From: CAVUAN01 sp963739435
GTDB taxonomy: Bacteria; Acidobacteriota; Thermoanaerobaculia; UBA5066; Gp7-AA6
Direction of reading: 5' to 3'
Assembly (NCBI GenBank): GCA_963739435.1
Contig: CAVUAN010000019.1
Location: forward strand, 124,001 to 188,000
Length of the DNA stretch: 64,000 nt
The first letter of the stretch is position 1. Each line of letters opens with the position of its first letter. Below, in pieces: positions 55,516 to 64,000 of the stretch. A model generated the notes under the pieces. The model had not been told where the DNA came from. It saw only the letters and a list, made by a program, of their open reading frames with translations, and made no database searches. The position numbers were made by a program, and so were the translations under genes.

Positions 55516-55812
55516 ATGAGATTCGCACGCAATGTCCATTTCCAGGTCAAGATCGGCAAAGAGACCGAGTTGAACAATCTCTTCGAGAAGGAAGTCCTTC
55601 CGATGCTGCGCAAGCAGAACGGTTTCCAGGAGGAAGTGACTCTTCTCAACCCGAAGGGCGCTCAGTTCATCAGCCTCTGGGACACCCGGACGAACGCCGA
55701 GACCTACGAGAAGGCGACCTATCCGCAAGTCCTGGCCAAGCTGAACCCGTGCATCGTTGGTACTCCGACCGTGGAGACCTACGAGACCGCGTCGAGCTAC
55801 GCTCGCGCGTAA
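55516..55812 (+). CDS. Antibiotic-biosynthesis-monooxygenase-like small protein
   Basis: A 98-residue ferredoxin-like-fold (ABM/dimeric alpha-beta barrel) protein: MRFARNVHFQVKIGKETELN, then LFEKEVLPMLRKQNGFQEEV and FISLWDTRTNAETYEKATYP. AAGGAG lies eight bases before ATG 55516. Such proteins range from heme-degrading enzymes to quinone monooxygenases; this one is unassigned. A strong terminator follows. Confidence 0.83.
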   Translation: MRFARNVHFQVKIGKETELNNLFEKEVLPMLRKQNGFQEEVTLLNPKGAQFISLWDTRTNAETYEKATYPQVLAKLNPCIVGTPTVETYETASSYARA

Positions 55813-55852
55813 AAGCGATGGAGAGGGCGCGCAAGCGCTTTCGATTCATCGG

Positions 55853-55880
55853 GGCCCCGAAAGGGGCCTCTCTTTTTTTT
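55853..55880 (+). terminator. Rho-independent terminator after the ABM-like gene
   Basis: Stem GGCCCC / GGGGCC with GAAA loop (55853-55868) followed by TCTCTTTTTTTT. It is 40 bases after the stop of the ABM-like gene and isolates the downstream element D. Confidence 0.88.
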
Positions 55881-55914
55881 GGGCTCGCCACGGTTGATCG
55901 TTAGAACATCCCAA

Positions 55915-55963
55915 GTCGATCGGAACGAACTATTGGACGCAGTCCCGATCAGCCATCCATGCT
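55915..55963 (+). promoter_or_regulatory. Shared promoter-like element, copy D (diverged)
   Basis: GTCGATCGGAACGAACTATT followed by GGACGC and, with 19 bases between TTGGAC and it, CATGCT. Less conserved than copies A-C, but the order and spacing agree. It ends 23 bases before ATG 55987. Confidence 0.5.
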
Positions 55964-55986
55964 GTATCTCTACAAGGAGGTCCAGC

Positions 55987-56448
55987 ATGGGAATGGAAGT
56001 GAAAGCCAAAGTGTCGGAGCCGGGAAAGGCGGGTTCCCATCCGATGGGCACCGGATTCGGAGCCGCGGGCGGCGCGGCTGGCGGCGCGGCAGTTGGCGCG
56101 GCCCTGGGCGGCCCCGTCGGGGCAGCCGTCGGGGCGGCCGTTGGAGCTGTGGCCGGAGCTGCGGCGGGACACACGGCCGGTGAAGCGATGAATCCGACGG
56201 GAGGGCCCGGGACTCACGCGGTGAGCACCGGAGTGGGAACCGCGGGAGGTGCGGCTGGCGGAGCGGTTGTTGGCGCGGCCCTGGGTGGCCCCGTCGGCGC
56301 CGTCGCTGGAGCCGCCGTAGGTGGAATGGCCGGAGCTGCGGCGGGACACACAGCCGCGGAAGCGATCCATCCGACGCCGCAAGGAGAGCTGGCGTCAGAA
56401 GTTCGACAGTTGCCCGCTCCTGGCCCGAAGTCTCTGCTCGGACTCTGA
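55987..56448 (+). CDS. Glycine-zipper protein with an internal tandem duplication
   Basis: A 153-residue protein with AAGGAGG six bases before ATG 55987. Residues about 22-71 and 81-130 are two copies (59 residues apart) of a Gly/Ala-rich hydrophobic segment containing GGAAGG, VGAALGGPVGA and AGAAAGHTA. Such glycine zippers form tightly packed membrane helices. There is no signal peptide. Function unknown; likely membrane-associated stress protein, given the promoter-like element upstream. Confidence 0.85.
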   Translation: MGMEVKAKVSEPGKAGSHPMGTGFGAAGGAAGGAAVGAALGGPVGAAVGAAVGAVAGAAAGHTAGEAMNPTGGPGTHAVSTGVGTAGGAAGGAVVGAALGGPVGAVAGAAVGGMAGAAAGHTAAEAIHPTPQGELASEVRQLPAPGPKSLLGL

Positions 56449-56460
56449 AACAAGAAACAC

Positions 56461-56670
56461 ATGAGCAAGCCCACAACTCACCAAGCCGTTCATGGGGTAG
56501 CCGGTCGAACTCTCCGCCACTGGACGATCGACAGCCAGGAGTTTGTCGGCGAAACTCGACACCCGGCCCCGGCTCTGCCCTACTCGGAATCACCTGAGGG
56601 AAGCCAGTCTCATTTCCTCGCGTCAAAGCTCACTCGAGTCAAGGCCGAGCTCGCGCGTCGCGTCAGCTGA
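56461..56670 (+). CDS. Possible small hypothetical protein
   Basis: A 69-residue frame starting 12 bases after the glycine-zipper gene (MSKPTTHQAVHGVAGRTLRH). No good ribosome site, no recognised domain, and an end rich in charged residues (LASKLTRVKAELARRVS). It may be translated by coupling or be chance; it is the only frame filling this interval on the plus strand. Confidence 0.4.
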   Translation: MSKPTTHQAVHGVAGRTLRHWTIDSQEFVGETRHPAPALPYSESPEGSQSHFLASKLTRVKAELARRVS

Positions 56671-56694
56671 ACCAGTTGCAGCAAAGGAACTCTT

Positions 56695-56895
56695 ATGAAG
56701 TGGATGGGTATGTATCTGCTCGGCTACGTCCTGCTCGTCACGGCCATACTGCTGGCACTTTGGAAGACGGGAGTCCTCGCCTCGATCCAACCGTTCTGGA
56801 TCGGCGTCGGGCTGCTCGTCGCCGCCGGCCTGGGAATCATGGTCGCCGTGGCCAACAGCGGAAAGAAAGAAACGATCCAGGTCGATCGGAATTGA
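56695..56895 (+). CDS. Small two-helix membrane protein
   Basis: A 66-residue protein: first helix YLLGYVLLVTAILLALW, second helix IGVGLLVAAGLGIMVAVA, then a short charged tail SGKKETIQVDRN. AAAGGAAC precedes ATG 56695. No family recognised; it resembles the many short stress-linked membrane proteins in this part of the window. Confidence 0.8.
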   Translation: MKWMGMYLLGYVLLVTAILLALWKTGVLASIQPFWIGVGLLVAAGLGIMVAVANSGKKETIQVDRN

Positions 56896-56930
56896 GTCGA
56901 TTCGCCTCGCTCGATTGCAAGGAGGTTTTC

Positions 56931-57314
56931 GTGTTCAAGAAGATCCTTATGTCACTGGCCCCGGTCGCGGTCCTGGCCATGGTCTCTGTACCAGCCGCCG
57001 CGCAACCGGCTCCGCCAAATCTCGAGATTCGTATCACCCACAGCGCTCCGCCAACACTCCGCCACGAGAGCGTGCCGCCCCGGCCCGACCACAGGGCCGT
57101 GTGGGCCAAGGGCTACTGGCATTGGGAGGGCGCCCGGTGGGACTGGGTCTCCGGACGCTGGGACCGCCCTGACGACCGGCACTACACCTGGGTCGCCGCG
57201 CGCTACCGGCACAAAGGAAACGTCTGGGTGTACGAGCCCCCGCACTGGTCGCACCACAAACTCGTCGAGGGGGATGAGTACCACCAGTGGAAACAGGAAT
57301 ACCACCGCAGCTAA
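56931..57314 (+). CDS. Exported YXWGXW-repeat protein
   Basis: A 127-residue protein starting with GTG 56931 after a strong AAGGAGG. Signal peptide LAPVAVLAMVSVPAAAQP, then a Trp/Tyr/His-rich mature part with the YXWGXW-like repeats GYWHWEGARWDWVSGRWDRP and VWVYEPPHWSHH. These proteins are common in envelopes of environmental bacteria and have no known activity. A GC hairpin follows the stop. Confidence 0.88.
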   Translation: MFKKILMSLAPVAVLAMVSVPAAAQPAPPNLEIRITHSAPPTLRHESVPPRPDHRAVWAKGYWHWEGARWDWVSGRWDRPDDRHYTWVAARYRHKGNVWVYEPPHWSHHKLVEGDEYHQWKQEYHRS

Positions 57315-57323
57315 TGGGCATTC

Positions 57324-57348
57324 GGGCGCGGCCTGAAAGGTCGCGCCC
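57324..57348 (+). terminator. GC-rich hairpin after the YXWGXW gene
   Basis: GGGCGCG, G, CCT, loop GAA, AGG, T, CGCGCCC: ten pairs with one internal mismatch. No T-run follows, so it is either a weak terminator or an RNA 3' end stabiliser. Confidence 0.5.
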
Positions 57349-57483
57349 CGATCTTGCGCACGATCGATTCCTTCGTCTGCTTCTAATCTTGCTGTTCGGG
57401 TCCGTCGCCTATCGAGCGCACTCCGGGAGTTGACCCTGCCGCCCGCTCTGCGCGGGTGTTAGCATTTTGGCCAGGAGGTCCTC

Positions 57484-60332
57484 ATGCGACATCTCGCCCG
57501 AGCGCTCCTTCTCTCCCTTCTCGCCGTCCCCTTCTCGCTCGCGCAGACCACCGGCACGATCACCGGCCGCGCGACGGACGACAACGGGGGCCCCCTGCCG
57601 GGCGCCTCGATCGAGGCCAGAAGCGACGCCCTCCAGGGAACGAAGACCGCCGTGACGCAGGCCGACGGCCTCTTTCGCCTGACTCTCCTGCCGCCCGGAA
57701 CCTACTCGGTCACGGCGACTCTCCAGGGCTTTGCCCGGGTCCAGAAGGTCGTGGTCGTGCTGCTCGACCGGTCGGCCACGGTCGACTTCCGGCTCTCGCC
57801 CTCAGCCACGGCCGAGGTCACCGTCACTGCGGGGGCGCCCACCATCGACACGACCTCGACGACGCTCGGCAACAACGTCACCCAGCGCTCCATCCAGTCC
57901 CTCCCGACCGCCCGCAACTACGCCTCGGTCGTTCAGACCGTGGCGGGCACCTCGACCGACAACGCCAACAGCGACCAGACGGCGTTGACCGTGTACGGCT
58001 CGTCGGGCGCGGAGAACGGCTACCTGATCGACGGCATCAACACCACCAACGTCGAGTACGGCCTCCAGGGCAAGGAGCTCAACTTCGAGTTCATCCAGGA
58101 GATCGACGTCAAGACGGGGGGCTACGAGGCGGAGCACGGGCGAGCAACGGGCGGGATCGTGAACGTCATCACGCGGTCGGGCGGCAACGAGTACCACGGC
58201 GACGCCTTCGGCTACTACACCGACAACAGCCTCCAGGCATCCAACAAGAACATCGGCGCCACCCTGCAAGGCGCGACGGTCGGCTTCCGGCGCGAGGACT
58301 TCGGCGCGGACCTGGGCGGCCCGATTCTCAAAGACCGCCTCTGGTTCTTCGGCGCCTACGACTGGGTGCAGAACACGGTCGACAACCAGCTGACCTCCGG
58401 GCCCTTCGAAGGCAGCATCATCCCGACCAAGTCCACGCGAAACCTCGGTTCGGCCAAGCTGACCTGGACGGTCGCGTCGGGACACTCCGTTGTCGCCTCC
58501 TACATCCAGGATCCGCGGACGGACACGGGAGCCATCAACGACGCCAACCACACCCTGAACGGCGATCTGCTGACCTTCCTCGGGGAGCAGCAGTTCGGCG
58601 GGCGCGACTACGCGCTGCGTTACGACGGCATCCTGACCTCCCAGGTCTCGCTCTCCTTCCAGGGGGCGCGGCACGACGAGCAGAACTCCGTCGGGCCCTC
58701 GACGACGGCCGGCGACACGATCGAGTACATCGATACGCGAGCCGACAACTTCCAGACGGGAGGCTTCGGCCTCGTGCAGCAGAAGAGCTTCGTGCGCTAC
58801 TTCGCCGGCGGCTCGGCGACCTTCTACGCCGGAAACCACGAGATCAAGACGGGGCTCGAGTGGGAGCAGGAGACCGCCGACGTCGTCAAGAGGATGTCGG
58901 GCGGGCAGCAGGTCACGATCTTCGACAACCCTCTGAACGCGGCCCAACCCATCTACCAGCACTTCTACTGGACGATCCCGACGGCGACAGTCAACCCGTT
59001 CAACGCGCCGGTGTCACAGTTGAACGCCAACCCGAAGCACAAAATCCTGTCGCTTACGCTCAGGACCGCTGGACCATTCTGCCGGAACCTGACGGCTCAA
59101 CGTCGGCGTCCGCTGGGACCAGCAGAAGATCATCGACGCGTCCGGCGTGACCCAGATCGACCTCAAGAAGGATTTCGCGCCGCGCGTCGGGATCATCTGG
59201 ACTCCGGGCGCCGACCACAAAACGAAGGTCTACGGCTCGTACGGCCACTACTACGAGCAGATCCCGATGGATCTCGTGATTCGGTCGTTCTCCTTCGAGC
59301 GGCAGCCGCGCATCATCAACTTCAGCCCGACTTCCGTCACCCCCGACCCAGCGGCGGACGCGCTCCTCGGCATCCTCGAGCGGCATCTTCGGCGGGTTCA
59401 CCGAGCCGGCGGACCCGAACATCCGCAACCAGTACATCCGCGAGTTCATCTTCGGCGGCGAGCGCGAGGTCGCATCGAACCTGGTCGTGGGCGCCAAGTA
59501 CATCTACCGCAACTACGGCCAGGTCATCGAGGACTTTCTGTGCGCCGACGACGGCACGTACTGCATCGGCAACCCGGGGCAGGGCATCATGCAGCAGATC
59601 TTCACGCTCGACTACGCCTCGACTTTCCCGGCGCCCAAGCCCAAGCGCATCTTCCACGGGGTCCAGCTCGACGCCACGAAGCGCTTCTCCAACAACTGGC
59701 AGGTGATGGCCTCCTACCTCTGGTCAGAGCTCACGGGTAACTACGACGGCGAGTTCGCCCCGTTCACCAACGTCGGGGCCGACCCGAACATCTCGGCGGC
59801 CTACGATTACTACGACTTCTTCACGAACGGCGGCAGCAGGCCCCAGGACCGGGCGAAGATCACCAACACCGGCCCGCTGTCGAACGACCGGGCCCACCAG
59901 TTCAAGGTCTCCGGCGTGTATGTGACCCCGTTCAATCTCACGATTGGGGCCACGGCCTTTTTCCGCACCGGCACGCCCGTCACGCGGTACGGCTTTTCGG
60001 ACGCCTACGGCCGCTACGAGTTCTTCCTGACGAGGCGGGGCGCCGAAGGCCGGACGCCCGACACCTACGGCCTCGACCTGAACTTCCAGTACCCGCTGAT
60101 GCTGGGCCCCGTGACGGTCAACCTGATGGCGGCGCTTTTCGGCGTCTTGAACACGCAACGCCCCGTTCTGCTCGACCAGCGCTACAACTTCGCCGAGTTC
60201 AACAATGCCAGCTACGTCTGCGGCTCCAATGCCGACCCGACCGACGAGGCCAAGTGCAACAGCCGCTACATGCAGGGCGCCGTCTTCCAGCCGCCGATGG
60301 GAGCGCGCTTCGGGATGCGCGTGACCTTCTGA
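57484..60332 (+). CDS. Oar-like TonB-dependent receptor with carboxypeptidase-regulatory N-terminus (four frame breaks)
   Basis: About 948 residues. Signal peptide ALLLSLLAVPFSLAQT; residues 22-110 a carboxypeptidase-regulatory-like domain (TGTITGRATDDNGGPLPGAS); plug domain with NGYLIDGINTTNVEYGLQGK and GGIVNVITRSGGNEYHGDAF; then the outer-membrane beta barrel ending GARFGMRVTF with a C-terminal Phe. AGGAGG precedes ATG 57484. Frame breaks: near 59053 (one base missing), 59086 and 59098 (one extra each), and 59380 (one extra). The first two restore ILSAYAQDRWTILPNLTLNV. Ligand unknown. Confidence 0.92.
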
Positions 60333-60366
60333 AGCGCCGTGACGGAGACGATTGCACGGCCCGGGG

Positions 60367-61199
60367 TCAGGCCGGCCGGATAGGCGCCGCTCGGCCTGAC
60401 CTCTTTCTCGGCTGACACCGCGGACACGCGAACATGCGTCTGGCCGAGAGCGGGAACTCGTCAATCGGCGAGCCGCAGCGGCGGCAGACCTCCTGCTGGT
60501 AGACGTAAAAGGAGTCGTCCGGCCCGCGTCCGGAGAGGGGATGCGCCGGCGGCTCCTCTGCGGTCACCGTGCGAATCCTCGCCTGGGTGACGCCGCGCCG
60601 CATGAGACGGCGCACCATCCCCCACAGGCCCTCCCACTCGGCCTCCGTCAGGCTGCCCGAACGCCGCAGCGGATGAATCCCCGCCAGGAACAGCGCCTCG
60701 TTTCGATAGATGTTCCCGACTCCGGCGAGGACCCGCTGGTCGAGAAGAGCGTCGCCAATCGAGCGGCGAGGCCGCTTGCGAAGGGATGCCCTCGCCGGCT
60801 CCGGGTCGAAGTCCGGCCGCAGAGGATCGGGGCCCAGCCGGGCGACGAGCTCCGGCGCGCAAACTCCGGAATGATCTCGCAGGTGGGCGGTCCAATGAGA
60901 TCGGTGACGACTTTCCGGGTTCCGAGGCGCATCCGGACGGTCGGCTTCGGCTCGGGCACTCTCCCGCCGTGCCTGTAGAACCAGCCGGCCATCCCGAGGT
61001 GCACGTGCACGACGAGGCCGCCGCTCCAGTGGTGAAAGAGGTGCTTGCCGTAGGCCTCGGCCCGGTTGAACCGCCGCCCGTCGAGCTGGCCGGCTTCCTT
61101 CGCAAACCGGCCCTGCGGCGAGCTGACCGCCACACGGCGATTTCCGAAATCCCTCGTGTGGATCCGCGCGAGCCGGTGAATCGTGTTTCCTTCGGGCAT
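60367..61199 (-). CDS. Fpg/Nei-family DNA glycosylase (one frame break)
   Basis: About 277 residues. The N-terminus MPEGNTIHRLARIH has the catalytic Pro2 and Glu3; the helix-two-turn-helix part has LLDQRVLAGVGNIYRNEALF; the zinc finger CRRCGSPIDEFPLSARRMFA, then CPRCQ is complete. NTIHRLA after PEG is closer to Nei (endonuclease VIII, oxidised pyrimidines) than to Fpg. The frame changes near 60868 (GTTTGCGCGCCGG), where one base seems to be missing. Divergent from the iron-permease-like gene. Confidence 0.92.
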
Positions 61200-61257
61200 C
61201 TCGGCGCTCCAAATGAGACTCTAATCTCTCATTCGTTCGGCATGGAAGGAGAACCTC

Positions 61258-61713
61258 ATGGCAAAGCAGAGCAAGGCCAAAGAGCTGGTTTTCGAGAAAC
61301 TCGCCCAGCAGGCGACGAAGCGAGCGGGAAGCCCGCTCGCCTTTTCGGTCGCGCTCGGCGTGATCGTGGCCTGGGTCGTGACCGGACCGATCTTCGGGTT
61401 TTCGGACACGTGGCAGCTCGTGATCAACACCGGCACCACGATCGTGACGTTCTTGATGGTCTTCCTCATTCAGCACACCCAGAACAAGGACACGCAGGCC
61501 ATCGAGCTCAAGTTGAACGAGATCGTGGCGGCGATCCAGGGCGCCAGCAACCGGCTGATCGATGTCGAAGCGCTGTCCAGTGCCGAGCTGTCGATACTTC
61601 ATTCGCATTACCAGAAGCTCGCGCGTCTGGCCCAGCAGGATGAGTCGCTGACCCAGTCGCACTCGATCGAAGAGGCCGAAAGCCGGCACCGAATAAAGAA
61701 GACGAAGGCCTGA
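61258..61713 (+). CDS. Low-affinity iron-permease-family membrane protein
   Basis: A 151-residue protein with two membrane helices (PLAFSVALGVIVAWVVTGPI and TWQLVINTGTTIVTFLMVF), followed by LIQHTQNKDTQAIELKLNEI, the hallmark of the small bacterial members of the low-affinity iron permease family, and a charged C-terminal helix. Iron transport has not been shown for such short proteins. GAAGGAGAACCTC precedes ATG 61258. Convergent with the acetamidase gene. Confidence 0.92.
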   Translation: MAKQSKAKELVFEKLAQQATKRAGSPLAFSVALGVIVAWVVTGPIFGFSDTWQLVINTGTTIVTFLMVFLIQHTQNKDTQAIELKLNEIVAAIQGASNRLIDVEALSSAELSILHSHYQKLARLAQQDESLTQSHSIEEAESRHRIKKTKA

Positions 61714-61723
61714 GCCGGGGCTC

Positions 61724-63076
61724 TCAGGGCTTGGGCGGCGGAGCGCTCGAAGGCGGCGGCAGGAACTTCTTGCGGATCTTCGCGACGACGCCCACGTTGC
61801 GGTCGGCGACCTCCGAGATCTTGTACTCGATTGTCGGGCCGAGAAGAATCGCTGCCTCCGGCCCGGTCAACGCGTACTCCTGCTCGAGCCACGACGCGAG
61901 CCCGGAGGTCGCTTGCCGGAACGCGTCGTCCAGCGAGCCGCCCAGGCCCATTGCCATCAGGTACTCGTCATTCTCGACCCGGGGCCCGGAGATGCGTTTC
62001 TCGCGCAAAAGGTCAACCGAGAACTCGACGTCGAGCGAGGTCTCGAGAGCGTTCCCGTTCAGCTCGCCGTCCCCCTGGACGGCATGGCCGTCGCCGACGT
62101 ACAGAAGCGCGCCCGGCTGCCCGACGGGGAGGTACACGGTCGCCCCCTCGCGGATCTCGTTGAAGTCCATGTTGCCGCCGAACCGCCCCGAATCGCCCGT
62201 GCGAATGGCGGCTGCGCCAAAGCCCGGCGCGACACCGACGCAGCCGAGCATCGGCATGACGGGCACCGCCAGGTCCTTCAAATGCGCCGTGGGTTTCGCC
62301 GGCCGGGCCAGGCCCTTCTCGAGGTCGAGGTTCCAGACAACGTCGTCGAACTTGTTCTCCTTGTGCTCGGAGGCGTAATCCGTCGTCAGCGCGCGGCCGA
62401 CGAGGCCATCGTCGCTGATCGCCGTCGCGCGATTCAAGCGCAGCTTGCGCACATGGACCGCCAGCACGTCTCCCGGCATTGCCCCTTCGACGTAGAAGGG
62501 CCCGGTTTGGGGATTCCCGCCCAGAACGCGCGACTTCCCCCGCTCATCGACCCCCGCGGCATCCACCGTGCGGGTGCGCACTGTGTCCCCGGGCCAGATG
62601 CGCAGGACCGGCTCGATCGAGCTCGAGAAAACACGATGGAATTCCTTCGCCTCAAAATCGAGCGTCCGCGGCGCGGCTGGCTTGTCCGCCGCCGAGCGCC
62701 GGGCGCGCCAGGGCGACGGGGGCGTCTGCCCCCAGCTCTCGCCCGAGAACGTCGCCGTGCCCGACAGGCTCCCGTTCTCGAGCCGACCCTCATACGAGCT
62801 GACCGACCCGTCCTGATCCTTGTACTCGAACTGGACCCGGTCCCCGTCTATCTTGCCCGACACCGGAACGCTCTTTCCGCGGTAGACCGAGCCTGAGATC
62901 TTGCCCTTCTCGACGCGGAGATTGAGCCTCTCGTGGAGAGGGTTGCCAAAGAGCTCCGTCGTCAGCACCCACTCGCCGGACACGGATGCGGACCCGGTCT
63001 CCGGCGGCTTCTGCGCCCGTGCAGCCGGCACGAGAAAACAAATCAGGACAAGACAGAAAAGAGATCGGGCTCTCAT
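61724..63076 (-). CDS. Exported acetamidase/formamidase-family protein
   Basis: A 450-residue protein. Signal peptide SLFCLVLICFLVPAARAQ, a beta-rich N-terminal domain of about 100 residues (GEWVLTTELFGNPLHERLNL), then the FmdA/AmdA core: GNPQTGPFYVEGAMPGDVLA, PMLGCVGVAPG, RFGGNMDFNEIREGATVYLP, GDGHAVQGDGELNGNALETS and a C-terminal LGGSLDDAFRQATSGLASWL. The conserved His and acidic residues of the family are present. It hydrolyses small amides or is a related enzyme. The lipocalin-like N-terminal domain is unusual. Confidence 0.92.
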   Translation of the reverse strand: MRARSLFCLVLICFLVPAARAQKPPETGSASVSGEWVLTTELFGNPLHERLNLRVEKGKISGSVYRGKSVPVSGKIDGDRVQFEYKDQDGSVSSYEGRLENGSLSGTATFSGESWGQTPPSPWRARRSAADKPAAPRTLDFEAKEFHRVFSSSIEPVLRIWPGDTVRTRTVDAAGVDERGKSRVLGGNPQTGPFYVEGAMPGDVLAVHVRKLRLNRATAISDDGLVGRALTTDYASEHKENKFDDVVWNLDLEKGLARPAKPTAHLKDLAVPVMPMLGCVGVAPGFGAAAIRTGDSGRFGGNMDFNEIREGATVYLPVGQPGALLYVGDGHAVQGDGELNGNALETSLDVEFSVDLLREKRISGPRVENDEYLMAMGLGGSLDDAFRQATSGLASWLEQEYALTGPEAAILLGPTIEYKISEVADRNVGVVAKIRKKFLPPPSSAPPPKP

Positions 63077-63098
63077 TGCCCGAATCCTAACAGGCGGC

Positions 63099-64000
63099 TC
63101 ACCCCTTCTTTGCTGTGCCGGCTCCGGCCTTGGCTTTCGTCCGCACGAACGCGTAGTTGACCTGCGGCAGCGAATTGAAGTTCGCGGCCTTAGCGCAGGA
63201 GTCCTTCGCCTTTTCCGCATCGCCCTTGCCCTGGTAGGCCAGACAGAGGCGATAGAGGTTCTGGGGATTCTGCTGATTGGCCTGGAGGAGCTCGGCGATG
63301 GCCTTGTCGTAGTCCTTCGCCGCGAGCGCGACGATGCCGTCGAGCTCGTGGGGTTGTTTCACCTGGATCGGATTCTTCGAGGCCTGGGCGCCTGTCCGGA
63401 ATTCGTCCGCTTCGCTCTTGACCGCGGCGGCGTCCTTCTTCGCCAGCGCGACGCGCGCGAGGTTGTAGTGGTTGACGAGCTTCGCGTTGTTCTTGATCTC
63501 CTGCGAGAGGCTGGAGCCCTCGATCAGCTTCAGGCCGGCATCGAACTCCGCCCTGGCCTGGTCGGCCTTTCCCATCTCGAGGAGGATGTTGCCTTTCAAC
63601 TGGCGGTCAAAAGCCATGGCCGGCACGTTGTTCGTCTTCTCTGCCAGGGCGTACTGCTTGTCCACGTTCTCGAGCGCTTTGGCCAGCTTCCCGCCGTCGA
63701 TGTACACGACCGTCAGGGCAAGCTGCGCAATCCGACGCTCACCGTCGTTCCTCGCCCTCTGGGTGATGTTCTGCAGCTCGGCCTCCGCCGGTTGGGCCTT
63801 GCCCGAGTACAGCAGATCCATGGCGATTCCCTGGTATGCACCCACGAAGTTCGGGTTGATCGCCAGCGCCTTGCGGTACTGGGCAATCGAGTCGTCGAAT
63901 CGGCCCATCTTCAGAAGCAGCTCGCCGTAGGAATCGTAGGGGTTGGGGTCCTTGGGGATCAGCTCGATGTACTTCTGAAATGCCTTCTCCGCGTTGTCGT
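63099..64000 (-). CDS. TPR-repeat protein (5' end outside window)
   Basis: About 300 residues are visible, ending at stop 63099. Successive TPR motifs are clear: AFQKYIELIPKDPNPYDSYG, MGRFDDSIAQYRKALAINPN, LEMGKADQARAEFDAGLKLI and DYDKAIAELLQANQQNPQNL. The C-terminus is Lys/Ala-rich. The start and any signal peptide or fused kinase domain lie beyond position 64000. Many kinase-associated scaffolds in such genomes look like this. Confidence 0.88.
   Translation of the reverse strand, partial: DNAEKAFQKYIELIPKDPNPYDSYGELLLKMGRFDDSIAQYRKALAINPNFVGAYQGIAMDLLYSGKAQPAEAELQNITQRARNDGERRIAQLALTVVYIDGGKLAKALENVDKQYALAEKTNNVPAMAFDRQLKGNILLEMGKADQARAEFDAGLKLIEGSSLSQEIKNNAKLVNHYNLARVALAKKDAAAVKSEADEFRTGAQASKNPIQVKQPHELDGIVALAAKDYDKAIAELLQANQQNPQNLYRLCLAYQGKGDAEKAKDSCAKAANFNSLPQVNYAFVRTKAKAGAGTAKKG

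Noticed and set aside
57324..57348. A confident rho-independent terminator
   Set aside because: The hairpin lacks a following T-run, so it is listed only with low confidence.

Overview
The window is a GC-rich (clearly above 60%) chromosomal stretch with no rRNA or tRNA gene that I could see. The gene content suggests an uncultured Acidobacteriota-type bacterium, probably a metagenome contig. The pointers are eukaryote-like Ser/Thr kinases fused to TolB/WD40-type propellers, an Oar-like TonB-dependent receptor with an N-terminal carboxypeptidase-regulatory domain, many secreted proteins of unknown function, and TAT-exported asparaginase and amidase. This assignment is inference; no marker gene proves it.

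Layout. 1-5.2 kb: two tandem receptor-type Ser/Thr kinases on the minus strand. 5.2-10.5 kb: a DinB protein, an RluA-type pseudouridine synthase, a secreted protein, an MBL-rhodanese protein, a PTPS-like protein and a GlcD-type oxidase. 10.6-14.8 kb: an overlapping plus-strand operon of class II aldolase, threonine dehydrogenase, an unknown small protein and Kbl, which should convert threonine to glycine and acetyl-CoA. 15-17.3 kb: an OPT transporter preceded by a glutaredoxin-like gene whose CPYT active-site Cys is encoded by TGA and which has a second in-frame TGA two codons before its final stop; this is the best candidate here for an unusual system. 17.4-21.7 kb: cupredoxin-like protein, sensor-HAMP-kinase, porin and receiver-like protein. 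21.8-31.9 kb: exported hydrolases, a large propeller-repeat protein, a PDZ-Sel1 lipoprotein, and DUF1326, DUF1801 and DUF4412 proteins. 32-42.8 kb: an atypical P450, ArfB, an ATL protein, an ABC-2 exporter, a HEAT-ankyrin protein, and a membrane spermidine-synthase-like protein. 42.9-47.1 kb: three cupins, a DUF885 protein and an HTH-EIIA regulator. 47.1-57.3 kb: a stress-flavoured island (DsbA-like, GlsB-like, Crp, LysR, small membrane proteins, NfnAB-like pair, superoxide dismutase, AsmA-like, glycine-zipper and YXWGXW proteins). Several of its genes share one long upstream promoter-like element. 57.5-64 kb: the TonB receptor, a Nei/Fpg glycosylase, an iron-permease-family protein, an acetamidase and a TPR protein cut by the window end.

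Quality. About twenty otherwise well-conserved genes are broken by one-base frame changes, and most are repaired by removing one base. I read these as residual sequencing or assembly indels, not as pseudogenes, and annotate the genes across them. They do not explain the TGA codons of the putative selenoprotein, which lie in a frame that is intact on both sides.
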